64,000 nucleotides of DNA, taken from Sinorhizobium sp. 8-89 (GTDB lineage Bacteria; Pseudomonadota; Alphaproteobacteria; Rhizobiales; Rhizobiaceae). The notes below the pieces were generated by a model that searched no databases, was not told where the DNA came from, and saw only the letters and a list, made by a program, of their open reading frames with translations. The stretch lies in contig NZ_JASKLR010000013.1 of assembly GCF_030124325.1 (NCBI RefSeq), forward strand, positions 62,001 to 126,000, written 5' to 3'. This document shows positions 49,861 through 58,013 of the stretch, in pieces (position 1 is the stretch's first letter; each line of letters opens with the position of its first letter). The position numbers were made by a program, and so were the translations under genes.

Positions 49861-51958
49861 GGTCCGCCGGAATGAACGCCGCGACGCTTTGTGCAGTGAC
49901 CAGCGCCCGATCCTGCGCCGCGCGAACAAGTGCCGCCTCATCACTGGCCGCATCGAGGCTGGCCGTATCAAGCACGCGCTGCCATTGCTCCGTTCCATTC
50001 ACGCGGGGAAGTGAGATCTCGTAATCGGCACCGGCATTGAAAACCAGAAAGAGACCGTTCGCCGGTGTCGTCTCCGCGATGCCATTGCGGCTGATATAGA
50101 CCCCGACGATACGCAGTTCCCCATCATGCCATGCTTCCTCGTCCATCGGGTGGCCGTCACTCCTGTACCAGGCGATTTCGACGTGACCGTCGTCACCTGG
50201 TTCGCCGCGCAGAAACCGCTCCTGGCACAAGGCCGGATTGTCCTTGCGGAACGCCACCACCTTTCGGCAGAAGGCTAGGAAGGTCTCATCCTCGGACGCC
50301 CAGTCGAGCCAGCCGATTTCGTTGTCCTGGCAATAGGCGTTGTTGTTGCCGCCCTGGCTATTTCCGAGCTCATCGCCGCCAAGGACCATCGGCACGCCCT
50401 GGCTGAGCATCATGGTGGCAAACATGGCGCGGCGCCGGCGTGCGCGTGCGTCCCTGATCCCGTCGTCGTCGGTAGGACCTTCGACGCCTATATTGTCCGA
50501 ATGGTTATCGGAATGCCCGTCGCGGTTCTCCTCGCCGTTCGCCTCATTGTGCCTGTCGTTGTAGGAAACCGTGTCCATCAGCGTGAAGCCGTCATGCGCG
50601 CTGACTAGGTTGATCGACGCGGTCGCACCGCGATCGGAATGATTGAACTGCACCGGCGAGCCCGCGATACGCTCGGCAAGCGTCGGCACCACGCCGCCAT
50701 CCCCCTTCCAGAACCGCCGGACATCGTCGCGGAAGCGGTCGTTCCATTCGCGGAACGGATGCGGGAAGCCGCCGAGCTGGTACCCGCCCGCGCCAATATC
50801 CCAAGGCTCCGCAATGAGCTTCACTCCGGCGAGGATCGGATCCTGCCTGATTGCGTCAAAGAAGCCGCCTTCCCGGTCGAACTCGATGTCCTCACGACCG
50901 AGCGCGCTTGCGAGATCGAACCGGAAGCCGTCGATGTGCATGACCTGCACCCAGTAGCGCAGGCTGTCGAGCACCATGCGCAGTACCATCGGATGCGCGA
51001 CGTTGAGCGTATTGCCGGTGCCGGTCATGTCGAAGGTATGACGCGGCTTTTCCGGCGATTGCCGGTAATAGCTGAAGTTGTCGAGACCGCGGAAACTCAA
51101 GGTGGGGCCGTGCTCGGAGCCCTCGGCCGTATGGTTGTAGACGACATCCATCAGGACTTCGATGCCGGCGGCATGAAACCGCTTCACCATTGTCTTGAAT
51201 TCGGTGATCCGATTGCTCTTCATGTAACGCGTCTGCGGAGCGAAGAAACCGAGCGTCTGATACCCCCAATAATTCCTGAGACCGCGCTCGATCAAATACC
51301 TGTCGTCGAGGAAATACTGCACCGGCAAGAGTTCAATAGCCGAGACGCCGAGTTTCGTCAGATGGTCGATGATCGGGTCGCTCGCCATGCCCAGGAACGT
51401 GCCGCGCAAGTCCTCCGGCACGGCCGGATGGGTCATGGTCATGCCGCGAACATGGGTTTCATAGATGATCGTGTCCGTCCACGGGCGGCGGATCGCTTCT
51501 TCGCCGGCCCAGTCGAAAGCGGGGTCCTGGATGACGCCCTTGACCATGAAAGGCGCGCTGTCGCGCTCGTCGAAGGAGAGGTCGTTTCCCGTGCCGTCGA
51601 TCGTGTAACCGAACAGCGCATCGTCCCAGACGAAGGTCCCGGCAACCTGCTTGGCATAGGGGTCGAGCAGCAGCTTGTTCGGATTGAACCGATGGCCGTT
51701 GTGCGGGTCATAGGGACCATGGGCGCGATAGCCGTAGAGCGTGCCCGGACCGATGCCTTCGATATAGCCCGACCAGACATCGCCCTCGCGCTTGGGCAGC
51801 GGCAAACGTGCCGTTTCCCCGCTACCATCCTCGGAGAACAGGCAGAGTTCGATCTTCTCCGCATGGGCCGAAAAGACCGCGAAGTGTGTGCCCTCGCCGG
51901 TGTACTCGGCACCGAGTTCGGGTTTCAGAAAATTGAGTTCGGAGAAAGATGCGTTCAT
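49853..51958 (-). CDS. glgX: Glycogen debranching enzyme GlgX
   Basis: This protein of about 701 residues has an N-terminal CBM48 (about 1-110) and a GH13 barrel. Nucleophile Asp is in DGFRFDLASALGRE, the acid Glu in KLIAEPWDIGAGGY and the third Asp in LVSAHDGFTLMD; GYQTLGFFAPQTRYM is typical of GlgX. It hydrolyses alpha-1,6 links of limit dextrins, feeding trehalose synthesis or glycolysis. I start it at MNASFSELN (51958). An exact EcfG-type promoter lies 44 bases upstream, back to back with that of treZ. Length is within the family range. Confidence 0.92.
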   Translation of the reverse strand: MNASFSELNFLKPELGAEYTGEGTHFAVFSAHAEKIELCLFSEDGSGETARLPLPKREGDVWSGYIEGIGPGTLYGYRAHGPYDPHNGHRFNPNKLLLDPYAKQVAGTFVWDDALFGYTIDGTGNDLSFDERDSAPFMVKGVIQDPAFDWAGEEAIRRPWTDTIIYETHVRGMTMTHPAVPEDLRGTFLGMASDPIIDHLTKLGVSAIELLPVQYFLDDRYLIERGLRNYWGYQTLGFFAPQTRYMKSNRITEFKTMVKRFHAAGIEVLMDVVYNHTAEGSEHGPTLSFRGLDNFSYYRQSPEKPRHTFDMTGTGNTLNVAHPMVLRMVLDSLRYWVQVMHIDGFRFDLASALGREDIEFDREGGFFDAIRQDPILAGVKLIAEPWDIGAGGYQLGGFPHPFREWNDRFRDDVRRFWKGDGGVVPTLAERIAGSPVQFNHSDRGATASINLVSAHDGFTLMDTVSYNDRHNEANGEENRDGHSDNHSDNIGVEGPTDDDGIRDARARRRRAMFATMMLSQGVPMVLGGDELGNSQGGNNNAYCQDNEIGWLDWASEDETFLAFCRKVVAFRKDNPALCQERFLRGEPGDDGHVEIAWYRSDGHPMDEEAWHDGELRIVGVYISRNGIAETTPANGLFLVFNAGADYEISLPRVNGTEQWQRVLDTASLDAASDEAALVRAAQDRALVTAQSVAAFIPADHG

Positions 51959-52001
51959 TGCCGTTATCATCCCTCCCGCGCCCGCTCGAAAGCGATGGTG
52001 C

Positions 52002-52026
52002 AACGCGGAAGAAGAGAAATTGTTCC
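52002..52026 (-). promoter_or_regulatory. EcfG-type promoter, exact GGAAC-N16-CGTT
   Basis: Minus-strand GGAAC (52026-52022) and CGTT (52005-52002), spacing 16, driving glgX and topoisomerase IB. The plus-strand GGAAC of treZ begins 34 bases further on. Confidence 0.8.
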
Positions 52027-52060
52027 TACCGGCGCTTTTGGCCGGTGAGAGAGAGAAGGT

Positions 52061-52086
52061 GGAACTTTCGCCGGAGCCGACCAGTT
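52061..52086 (+). promoter_or_regulatory. EcfG-like promoter of treZ, GGAAC-N17-AGTT
   Basis: GGAAC 52061-52065 and AGTT 52083-52086 lie 30 bases before the treZ start. The spacing is longer by one and the -10 imperfect. Confidence 0.5.
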
Positions 52087-52115
52087 TCCCTGCACTCAAC
52101 AGGGGACCAGAGCCG

Positions 52116-53918
52116 ATGCAGCGAGAGGAATCGTCCGGACTTTTTAGAAAAACCTGGGGCGCCAGTTTCACTTCGGCCGATGCCGCGCAATTTCGATTGT
52201 GGGCACCCGATGAACGGGCCGTGAGCCTCGTTCTCAACGGGGCTGCCCATGACATGCAGGCGCTCGATGGCGGATGGTTCGAGCTTTCGGTGAAAGCGCA
52301 AGCCGGGGACCGATACTGTTTTCAGCTGTCGGACGGGTCGCTGATCGCCGACCCGGCATCGTCAGCCCAGCAGAGCGGACCTTCCGGTCCTTCCATCCTC
52401 GTCGATCACTGCGCATATCGTTGGGAGACCACCTCCTGGCGCGGCCGGCCGTGGGGAGAAGCGATCATCTGCGAGCTGCACACCGGCACCTTCACGCCGG
52501 AGGGCACGTTCCGCGCGGCAAGCGAACGCCTCGCCCATCTTGCCGATGCCGGGATTACCGCGATCGAGATCATGCCCGTCGCCCAATATCCAGGCATGCG
52601 CGGTTGGGGTTATGACGGCGTGCTGCATTATGCGCCCCACCATGCCTATGGGACACCGGACGACCTGAAGGCCCTCGTCGATGCGGCGCATTCGCTCGGC
52701 ATCATGGTTCTGCTCGATGTCGTCTACAACCACTTCGGCCCGGAAGAAAATGCCTTGCCGCGCTACGCCGCGGGCTTCTTCAACACCGATCGGGCGACGC
52801 CGTGGGGAGCCTCGATTGCCTTCGAACAGGATGCCGTCCGGCGCTATTTCATCGAGAATGCGCTCTATTGGCTCGGCGATTTCCGCTTCGATGGGCTGCG
52901 CCTCGATGCGACGGAGCAGATCAGGGACAGCCGGGAGCCCCATATCCTGGTCGAAATGGCGCGCGAGATACGCGACACATTTCCCGAGCGCCACGTCCAT
53001 CTCGTCGTCGAAGATGCACACCGCCGCAGAAGCCTTGTCGGGCGAAAATCGAGAGGGATTCCCGAACTCTTCACAGCCGCGTGGAACGATGATCTTCACA
53101 ACGCGCTGCATGTCGCGGCGACGGGAGAAACCAAGGGCCACTACCAATCCTTCGCCGTGGACACGTGGCGGAAAATTCGCGAGGCCATGGCCGAAGGTTT
53201 CGCGTCACCCGCCCAGGGAAAGGAGATTTCGTCGCCCTGGACGGGTGACCGGGTGCCGCCGCAGGCACGCGTCAATTTCCTGCAGAACCATGACCAGGTC
53301 GGAAACCGCGCCTTCGGCGAGCGGCTCGCGTCGCTTGTCGGAGAGGATCTGATGCGGGTTCTGACCGCGACGCTGATGCTCGTTCCGCAAGTTCCGCTCC
53401 TCTTCATGGGCGAGGAATACGGTGAGACCCAAGCGTTTTGCTTCTTCGCGGACTATCAGGGCCAGATCGCCGAGGCCATTCGCTCCGGACGCCAGGGGGA
53501 GGCTGATAATTTCGGTGGCATGCCGCATGGCGCGACCATGGCGGATTTGCCCGATCCGCTCGACCCGCGGACATTCGCCGCATCGAAATTGCAATGGGAC
53601 CGGGCGGAAAGCCCGGCGGGCAAACGACACATCGCCTTCATCCGCGAGCTTGCCGGCATCCGCCAACGGCATATCGCCCCTTTGCTGAAGAAACCCGGCC
53701 TGCCCGACCACCGCATACGTCCGACCGACGACGGGCTGGTCGCCGTCGACTGGCAGTTCGGGAGTTCTGTTCTGCAGCTGCGGATCAATCTCACCGACGA
53801 AGCAGGAGCAATCCCCCCTATCATCGGTCAGCCGATTTTTACCACGTCCGGTGAGCGCGCAGCGTCAGCGGGCGAACTGCCTGGGCCGGGCATCGTTGCC
53901 GCCGTCGCACGAGTGTAA
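52116..53918 (+). CDS. treZ: Malto-oligosyltrehalose trehalohydrolase TreZ
   Basis: This 600-residue GH13 enzyme starts MQREESSGLFRKTWGASFTS after AGGGGA. It has an N-terminal CBM48-like domain, nucleophile Asp in DGLRLDATEQI, Glu in VVEDAHRRRSLV and HD in FLQNHDQVGNRAFGERL; YGTPDDLKALVDAAHSLGIM and FMGEEYGETQAF are characteristic of TreZ. It releases trehalose from maltooligosyl-trehalose made by TreY. TreY is not in this window, so the partner must be elsewhere. Divergent glgX supplies linear glucans, and both have EcfG-type promoters. Confidence 0.92.
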   Translation: MQREESSGLFRKTWGASFTSADAAQFRLWAPDERAVSLVLNGAAHDMQALDGGWFELSVKAQAGDRYCFQLSDGSLIADPASSAQQSGPSGPSILVDHCAYRWETTSWRGRPWGEAIICELHTGTFTPEGTFRAASERLAHLADAGITAIEIMPVAQYPGMRGWGYDGVLHYAPHHAYGTPDDLKALVDAAHSLGIMVLLDVVYNHFGPEENALPRYAAGFFNTDRATPWGASIAFEQDAVRRYFIENALYWLGDFRFDGLRLDATEQIRDSREPHILVEMAREIRDTFPERHVHLVVEDAHRRRSLVGRKSRGIPELFTAAWNDDLHNALHVAATGETKGHYQSFAVDTWRKIREAMAEGFASPAQGKEISSPWTGDRVPPQARVNFLQNHDQVGNRAFGERLASLVGEDLMRVLTATLMLVPQVPLLFMGEEYGETQAFCFFADYQGQIAEAIRSGRQGEADNFGGMPHGATMADLPDPLDPRTFAASKLQWDRAESPAGKRHIAFIRELAGIRQRHIAPLLKKPGLPDHRIRPTDDGLVAVDWQFGSSVLQLRINLTDEAGAIPPIIGQPIFTTSGERAASAGELPGPGIVAAVARV

Positions 53919-53925
53919 GCCCGAC

Positions 53926-53950
53926 GGAACATGATTTCGATCTTCGGGTT
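53926..53950 (+). promoter_or_regulatory. EcfG-type promoter, GGAAC-N16-GGTT
   Basis: GGAAC 53926-53930 and GGTT 53947-53950, spacing 16, lie 30 bases before the udgX start and 8 bases past the treZ stop. Confidence 0.62.
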
Positions 53951-53979
53951 AGAACTTCGACGTCGCTACCGGGGCGTCG

Positions 53980-54681
53980 ATGGGAGCGAGGAACAATCCT
54001 CGACAGCAGATGCCGCGAGAAACAGCAAGCACCGGTCCGGCCCTCTCCGGCGAACACGCCGAAGCCCGCTCGATAGCGGCCTTGCGCAGGCAAGCGGAAG
54101 GTTGCGAACGCTGTGATCTCTACAAAAACGCAACACAGCTCGTCTTCGGCGAAGGCCCTACCGATGCCCGCGTCGTTCTCGTCGGCGAACAGCCGGGCGA
54201 CCGAGAGGACCTGGCGGGGCATCCCTTCGTCGGTCCGGCCGGCCGCGTCCTCGACGAATGTCTGCACGAGGCCGGCGTCGACCGATCGAGCTGTTATCTC
54301 ACCAACGCGGTCAAGCACTTCAAATTCGAGCAACGCGGCAAGCGGCGGTTGCATTCGCGGCCCAACGCAGGCGAGATCCAGCGTTGCGCCTGGTGGTTGG
54401 GCGCGGAACTGGAACAGCTTCGACCGGACCTCGTCGTTGCACTCGGCGCCACGGCGGTGATGACGCTGCTTGGCCGGAGCGTCGCTGTCACGAAAAACCG
54501 CGGCGACCTGATCGACACCCCCGCCGGCTATCCCGTCCTTGTAACGATCCATCCGTCCTATCTTCTCAGGATCCGGGACGGATCGGATGCGGCGGCGCAG
54601 CGTGCGCGCTTCGTCGAGGATCTGACCAAGGTCGCCGCCTTTGAAGCTGAACACGAAGGACGGAGGCACGGCCGTCTATGA
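53980..54681 (+). CDS. UdgX-type uracil-DNA glycosylase
   Basis: This protein of about 233 residues has the UDG-family Fe-S-type N-terminus (EGCERCDLYKNATQLVFGEG) and motif A GEQPGDREDLAGHPFVGPAG. It also has the UdgX-specific insert with KRRLHSRPN after TNAVKHFKFEQRG. The His in KRRxH forms the covalent link to uracil in characterised UdgX. Motif B is VTIHPSYLLR. The start is uncertain between 53980 and 54010. UdgX traps uracil sites irreversibly rather than handing them on. It is tail to tail with the GST gene, overlapping by 6 bases. Confidence 0.88.
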   Translation: MGARNNPRQQMPRETASTGPALSGEHAEARSIAALRRQAEGCERCDLYKNATQLVFGEGPTDARVVLVGEQPGDREDLAGHPFVGPAGRVLDECLHEAGVDRSSCYLTNAVKHFKFEQRGKRRLHSRPNAGEIQRCAWWLGAELEQLRPDLVVALGATAVMTLLGRSVAVTKNRGDLIDTPAGYPVLVTIHPSYLLRIRDGSDAAAQRARFVEDLTKVAAFEAEHEGRRHGRL

Positions 54682-55410
54682 CTGCCGGTCGAGCTCCGGA
54701 TAGTGGCGGAAAATACCGGCCTCGTTGAAGGGGAGCCGTCGATCGGAGGCGAGATAGCTGCGGATGTTCGGACGTTTGGCGACCTTGTCGCGCAGGGCGA
54801 TCAAGCCCGGGATATTCGCTTCGTAGTCCCGCATTGCCTTCGGAAAGGCGTAGCGAAGTCCCTCGACAACTTGGAAGAGCGAAAGGTCGACATAGCTCAG
54901 GCGGTCGCCGACTATATGTGTCTCAGCCCTCGGATTCTGGCGCAGGATCCGCTCGAAATAGCCGAGGAACTTCGGCAGGCGCTCCGACAGGAAGTCGGAC
55001 GATCGCCGCAAGGCTTCCGGCTTCTGGTCTTCATAATAGAGCGATACACCGATCGGGTGGTGCGTGTCGTGGATCTCGGCGACGAAATCGGTGATCGTCA
55101 GTTGCAGCCCGTTGGCAACGAAGCGGAGACCTTCGTCCTGGGGTGCCAGGCCGAGCTTCGGGCCGAGATAGAACAGGATATTGGCGACATGCGATATCAG
55201 CAGGTCGCCGTCTTTCAAAAACGGGGGCGCAAAGGGGATCGTCTCGCCGTCGCCGTCCCGCAGCAACTTCAGCATCGCCCTTGTTCCCTGCTCCTGTCCG
55301 TCGGGCTCGCGGGCGACGTCCACATAATCCGCTCCGGCTTCCTCGAGCGCGAGGCGAACGAATTCGCCGCGTCCGGGAATGCCGTCCCAGTAATAGAGCT
55401 TGTAAGGCAT
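54676..55410 (-). CDS. Glutathione S-transferase family protein
   Basis: This 244-residue protein has a thioredoxin-like N-terminal domain (MPYKLYYWDGIPGRGEFVRL; catalytic Tyr7 likely; APPFLKDGDLLISHVANIL with the Ser of the cis-Pro/ES-type site) and a helical C-terminal domain (SYVDLSLFQVVEGLRYAFP). It conjugates or reduces electrophiles and peroxides in the cytoplasm. It follows the DUF3175 gene by 12 bases and shares its exact EcfG-type promoter. Confidence 0.87.
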   Translation of the reverse strand: MPYKLYYWDGIPGRGEFVRLALEEAGADYVDVAREPDGQEQGTRAMLKLLRDGDGETIPFAPPFLKDGDLLISHVANILFYLGPKLGLAPQDEGLRFVANGLQLTITDFVAEIHDTHHPIGVSLYYEDQKPEALRRSSDFLSERLPKFLGYFERILRQNPRAETHIVGDRLSYVDLSLFQVVEGLRYAFPKAMRDYEANIPGLIALRDKVAKRPNIRSYLASDRRLPFNEAGIFRHYPELDRQS

Positions 55411-55422
55411 TGAAAGATCCCC

Positions 55423-55716
55423 TTACTTGGGCTCGCGCCCGAAATCTTTTCGCAGTTCGGCCTTCACCTTTTCGAGGACGTGTCTCTGGCGGCGGCTCAG
55501 ACCCGCGCCGGCTCTGTTTATATAGAACGTCAGCATCGACATGGCAGAGCGGAAAGGAGTAGATTTCCGCCGGTCGCTCGCCTCGGCCGACCGCTTCAGC
55601 GAATGCGCGATCTTCGCCGGATCGTCGGACTTGAAGACACCTTCCTCAAGGTCAAGCGCATCGCTCTTTTCCGTCACTTCCTGCGACCATTTCTTCTTCT
55701 TGCTTTCCTTGCTCAT
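55423..55716 (-). CDS. DUF3175 family small protein
   Basis: This 97-residue protein starts MSKESKKKKWSQEVTEKSDA and contains LDLEEGVFKSDDPAKIAHSL, RRKSTPFRSAMSMLTFYINR and AGAGLSRRQRHVLEKVKAEL, the full DUF3175 pattern. It is basic, soluble and of unknown function. It heads a two-gene unit with the GST and is driven by an exact EcfG-type promoter about 130 bases upstream, beyond the repeat at 55741-55815. Confidence 0.88.
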   Translation of the reverse strand: MSKESKKKKWSQEVTEKSDALDLEEGVFKSDDPAKIAHSLKRSAEASDRRKSTPFRSAMSMLTFYINRAGAGLSRRQRHVLEKVKAELRKDFGREPK

Positions 55717-55740
55717 GACGGTTTCTCCCTTGGTGACCTG

Positions 55741-55815
55741 CTGCAGGTTTCCTTAAATCGGAGCCGATTCGAGGGTAAAAACATGCAGCAATTCAAATTG
55801 TCACAGCGACCCTTG
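55741..55815 (-). repeat. Palindromic intergenic repeat, copy 2 (partial)
   Basis: On the minus strand it reads ...AATTTGAATTGCTGCATGTT, then TTTACCCTCGAATCGGCTCC, then GATTTAAGG. This corresponds to TTTGAATTGCAGCATGTT and TGAATCGGTGCCGATTTGAG of copy 3. The GC-rich palindromic head is missing or diverged. It lies in the leader between the EcfG-type promoter and the DUF3175 gene. Confidence 0.65.
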
Positions 55816-55848
55816 TGCCTCTGAAGAGACGCAGGACGCCACATGTCC

Positions 55849-55873
55849 AACGGAAGCGGACGAAAATCGTTCC
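55849..55873 (-). promoter_or_regulatory. EcfG-type promoter, exact GGAAC-N16-CGTT
   Basis: Minus-strand GGAAC (55873-55869) and CGTT (55852-55849), spacing 16. It points toward DUF3175/GST, not toward the cupin gene that starts 13 bases away on the other strand. Confidence 0.75.
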
Positions 55874-55885
55874 GGGAGAGAGCCG

Positions 55886-56392
55886 ATGCACATCGATGAA
55901 CTGATGTTTGCCGAAAGCGGGGGCGTTCCAAATAACCCGCACCTGCCTGCCCTCGTCTACCTCGGCGCACTCGACGCCGGGGAGAACAATGCAGCACGCA
56001 TCGAGGACAGGTTTCATGCCAACGGCTGGAGAGGCATGTGGCGCGACGGTGTTTTCGACTTTCAGCACTATCATACGCGTGCACACGAAGTTCTGGCCAT
56101 TGCCAGAGGCAAGGCACGCCTGCTGATCGGCGGGCCGGCAGGCAAGGAACTGGAGGTAGCGGCGGGAGATGTCATCGTGCTGCCTGCCGGCACCGGTCAT
56201 CGCCGGATCGCCGCAAGCGCCGATTTCCTGGTGGTAGGCGGCTATCCTCCCGGGCAGCACGCAGACATTCAGCGCGGGCCGGCGACCGACGCAGATCGTG
56301 AAGCGATCGCTTCGGTGCCGCTGCCCCAACTCGACCCTGTCTTCGGCACCGAAGGTCCGGTAGTGACACGCTGGCAACGCGCGGCGCCTTGA
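55886..56392 (+). CDS. Cupin domain protein
   Basis: This 168-residue protein follows CGGGAGAG. FDFQHYHTRAHEVLAIARGK carries the first cupin motif with two His and a Glu, and GDVIVLPAGTGHRRI the second with a His, giving a probable metal site. The layout resembles YjlB-type single-domain cupins. Reaction unknown. Its promoter would have to share the 150-base gap with the minus-strand DUF3175 promoter. Confidence 0.87.
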   Translation: MHIDELMFAESGGVPNNPHLPALVYLGALDAGENNAARIEDRFHANGWRGMWRDGVFDFQHYHTRAHEVLAIARGKARLLIGGPAGKELEVAAGDVIVLPAGTGHRRIAASADFLVVGGYPPGQHADIQRGPATDADREAIASVPLPQLDPVFGTEGPVVTRWQRAAP

Positions 56393-56399
56393 ACAGGAT

Positions 56400-56837
56400 T
56401 CAGACGTCTATCAGGGCAATTCCAAGGTCGGGATGGTGCTTGCGCCGAAGATGCGCAGGCGTCTCCGACAATGTCACTTCGAGAGTCGGCCTGACGGTCC
56501 CTTCGAGGAAATGGCCGCCGCGCGTTGTCCCATCGCTGAGCCCCAGCACGACATGGGCGTGCAGACTGCGTTTCCCGTCCTCTCCGAGCGCAATGTCGCC
56601 GATCAGGCTCAACACTTCGCATTGCTCGTCGATAACGATCCGGCAGTAGTCTCGCTTTTCCAGGTCATACCAGCCTACGACGGCTTTCTCGAACGCGCCG
56701 ATCGCGATCAGTGAGGCCGCGGAGATCTTCTGGGTTGCGGCGAACTCGGAAATGGCGGCGAAAGCTTCCTCCCCGGGGTCCAGCACAAGGATGAATATCT
56801 CCTCTGATGCCTCTTTTGAAAGAAGTCTCCACCTCAT
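56400..56837 (-). CDS. PPC/DUF296 domain protein
   Basis: This 145-residue protein has LILDPGEE-type first strand (IFILVLDPGEEAFAAISEFA), IAIGAFEKAVVGWYD and HAHVVLGLSDGTTRGGHFLEG, the HAH...GGHF set of the PPC/DUF296 fold. Bacterial members form trimers; some bind DNA, but a metal or small-molecule role is as likely. It is convergent with the cupin gene. No EcfG-type promoter is visible. Confidence 0.87.
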   Translation of the reverse strand: MRWRLLSKEASEEIFILVLDPGEEAFAAISEFAATQKISAASLIAIGAFEKAVVGWYDLEKRDYCRIVIDEQCEVLSLIGDIALGEDGKRSLHAHVVLGLSDGTTRGGHFLEGTVRPTLEVTLSETPAHLRRKHHPDLGIALIDV

Positions 56838-56904
56838 GATCCAACCCTTTGAGATTACGCGTTTCCGAACGTAAAGACCGTTGCACGCCTTCGCTGGAAT
56901 TGTT

Positions 56905-57120
56905 TCAGCGCAACCAGACTGGCAGATCCGAGGCCTGGGTGAATTCGCGGGTTCGATGTTTCAGGCCGAGCGTTTCCCATGCGAATTTCTGCGCGGCCAG
57001 TCGGGCCATTTCCTTGCTAGGATAGCTGTCCGGCAGCACGTAGTCCCGGTCGCCGCACGAAAGCAGCGCCCGGTGGCTCAGGAGATCGAAATGAAGCTCA
57101 AGGTTTTCCTCCGAGCGCAT
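56905..57120 (-). CDS. Small hypothetical protein
   Basis: This 71-residue protein starts MRSEENLELHFDLLSHRALL after AGGAGGG. It has DYVLPDSYPSKEMARLAAQK FAWETLG in its middle, mixed alpha/beta, soluble. An exact EcfG-type promoter ends 29 bases before the ATG. I recognise no family. Confidence 0.74.
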   Translation of the reverse strand: MRSEENLELHFDLLSHRALLSCGDRDYVLPDSYPSKEMARLAAQKFAWETLGLKHRTREFTQASDLPVWLR

Positions 57121-57148
57121 AGAACCCTCCTGATTCAGCTTCAGCAAG

Positions 57149-57173
57149 AACGGCCGTTGTGGGTAGAAGTTCC
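57149..57173 (-). promoter_or_regulatory. EcfG-type promoter, exact GGAAC-N16-CGTT
   Basis: Minus-strand GGAAC (57173-57169) and CGTT (57152-57149), spacing 16. It is divergent with the plus-strand site at 57213, with 39 bases between GGAAC boxes. Confidence 0.78.
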
Positions 57174-57212
57174 AGCGGGTTGGCGAAAAGTCTGCGGCCA
57201 CGGGAATCCTGC

Positions 57213-57237
57213 GGAACAACCGCCGCGATCAGGAGTT
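57213..57237 (+). promoter_or_regulatory. EcfG-like promoter, GGAAC-N16-AGTT
   Basis: GGAAC 57213-57217 and AGTT 57234-57237, spacing 16, 25 bases before the start at 57262. Confidence 0.55.
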
Positions 57238-57261
57238 TGGAGCCCTACGGGAGATCAGCCA

Positions 57262-57594
57262 ATGACTAAACGCGGAAAACCAGGATCGAGCTCGATCCAC
57301 GCCCGTCCGCTCGACCCTCCCGGCGTCGACGAACCGATCGATGCCTGGGGTGCGGGCTCTCGCAACAATCCCGACCGAAGCGTCCGGAGCCAGCTCGATG
57401 AGCTGCGCAACCGCATTGCCGAACTCGAGACCGAAATCGACGCGATCGCGACGGAGGCCCATACGGCGGTCGGAACTGTACCGGGTGGCGACAGGCTGGA
57501 GACGGCGAAGGACGTGGTCGCAGAGAAACGGGACGAAATCCAGCGCCTGAAATCGCGCTTGCACGAGATCGAGCAGTTGCTGGCTGTAGAATAA
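57262..57594 (+). CDS. Hypothetical coiled-coil protein
   Basis: This 110-residue protein starts MTKRGKPGSSSIHARPLDPP after GGGAGAT. The first 45 residues are Pro/Gly/Asp-rich; residues about 50-110 form a heptad-rich pair of helices (LDELRNRIAELETEIDAIAT, EKRDEIQRLKSRLHEIEQLL) likely to make a coiled-coil dimer. It has an EcfG-like promoter. No family recognised. Confidence 0.75.
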   Translation: MTKRGKPGSSSIHARPLDPPGVDEPIDAWGAGSRNNPDRSVRSQLDELRNRIAELETEIDAIATEAHTAVGTVPGGDRLETAKDVVAEKRDEIQRLKSRLHEIEQLLAVE

Positions 57595-57728
57595 TAGGGC
57601 AGCGATTGATGCGTCCTCGGTGCACGGATCACCGCCCACGATCCGGTCGCATTCTTTGTGCGCTTTCCCAGCTCATCGAAACGACCAATTCCGCACGGGG
57701 AACCGTTACACAGATTTTTAGCATTGCG

Positions 57729-57905
57729 CTAGAACACGGTCATCCAGATGCCGCGCCAAAGAAGCGACTCCCGGCCTCGCAGGTCTTCCTCGTCTCTGCT
57801 CATGCCAAGCTTGCGTATTTCGGGCTTGACCTTTCGGTCGGCGGCCGGTTTTTGACCTCGCTCGCTCTTCAACTTGTCGACATCCGTCGCCTTGCTGATC
57901 GGCAT
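57729..57905 (-). CDS. Small basic hypothetical protein
   Basis: This 58-residue protein starts MPISKATDVDKLKSERGQKP after AAGGAATTG. It is Lys/Arg/Asp-rich and hydrophilic until a short hydrophobic end. An EcfG-like promoter (GGAAC-N16-AGTT) ends 30 bases upstream, the main support for the call. Function unknown. Confidence 0.55.
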   Translation of the reverse strand: MPISKATDVDKLKSERGQKPAADRKVKPEIRKLGMSRDEEDLRGRESLLWRGIWMTVF

Positions 57906-57934
57906 CGGCAATTCCTTCCCTGCGATTAAGGAGA

Positions 57935-57959
57935 AACTGTCTCGCAACGCAACGGTTCC
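57935..57959 (-). promoter_or_regulatory. EcfG-like promoter, GGAAC-N16-AGTT
   Basis: Minus-strand GGAAC (57959-57955) and AGTT (57938-57935), spacing 16. Confidence 0.5.
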
Positions 57960-58013
57960 ATGGCGCGCCTCCGTAGACCAGAAGCCGGGCGGAGACCGGT
58001 TGAAGCTACGGCT

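Noticed and set aside
50639-52048. 469-codon plus-strand open frame opposite glgX
   Set aside because: Antisense shadow of a clear GH13 enzyme; composition is typical of mirrored codons.
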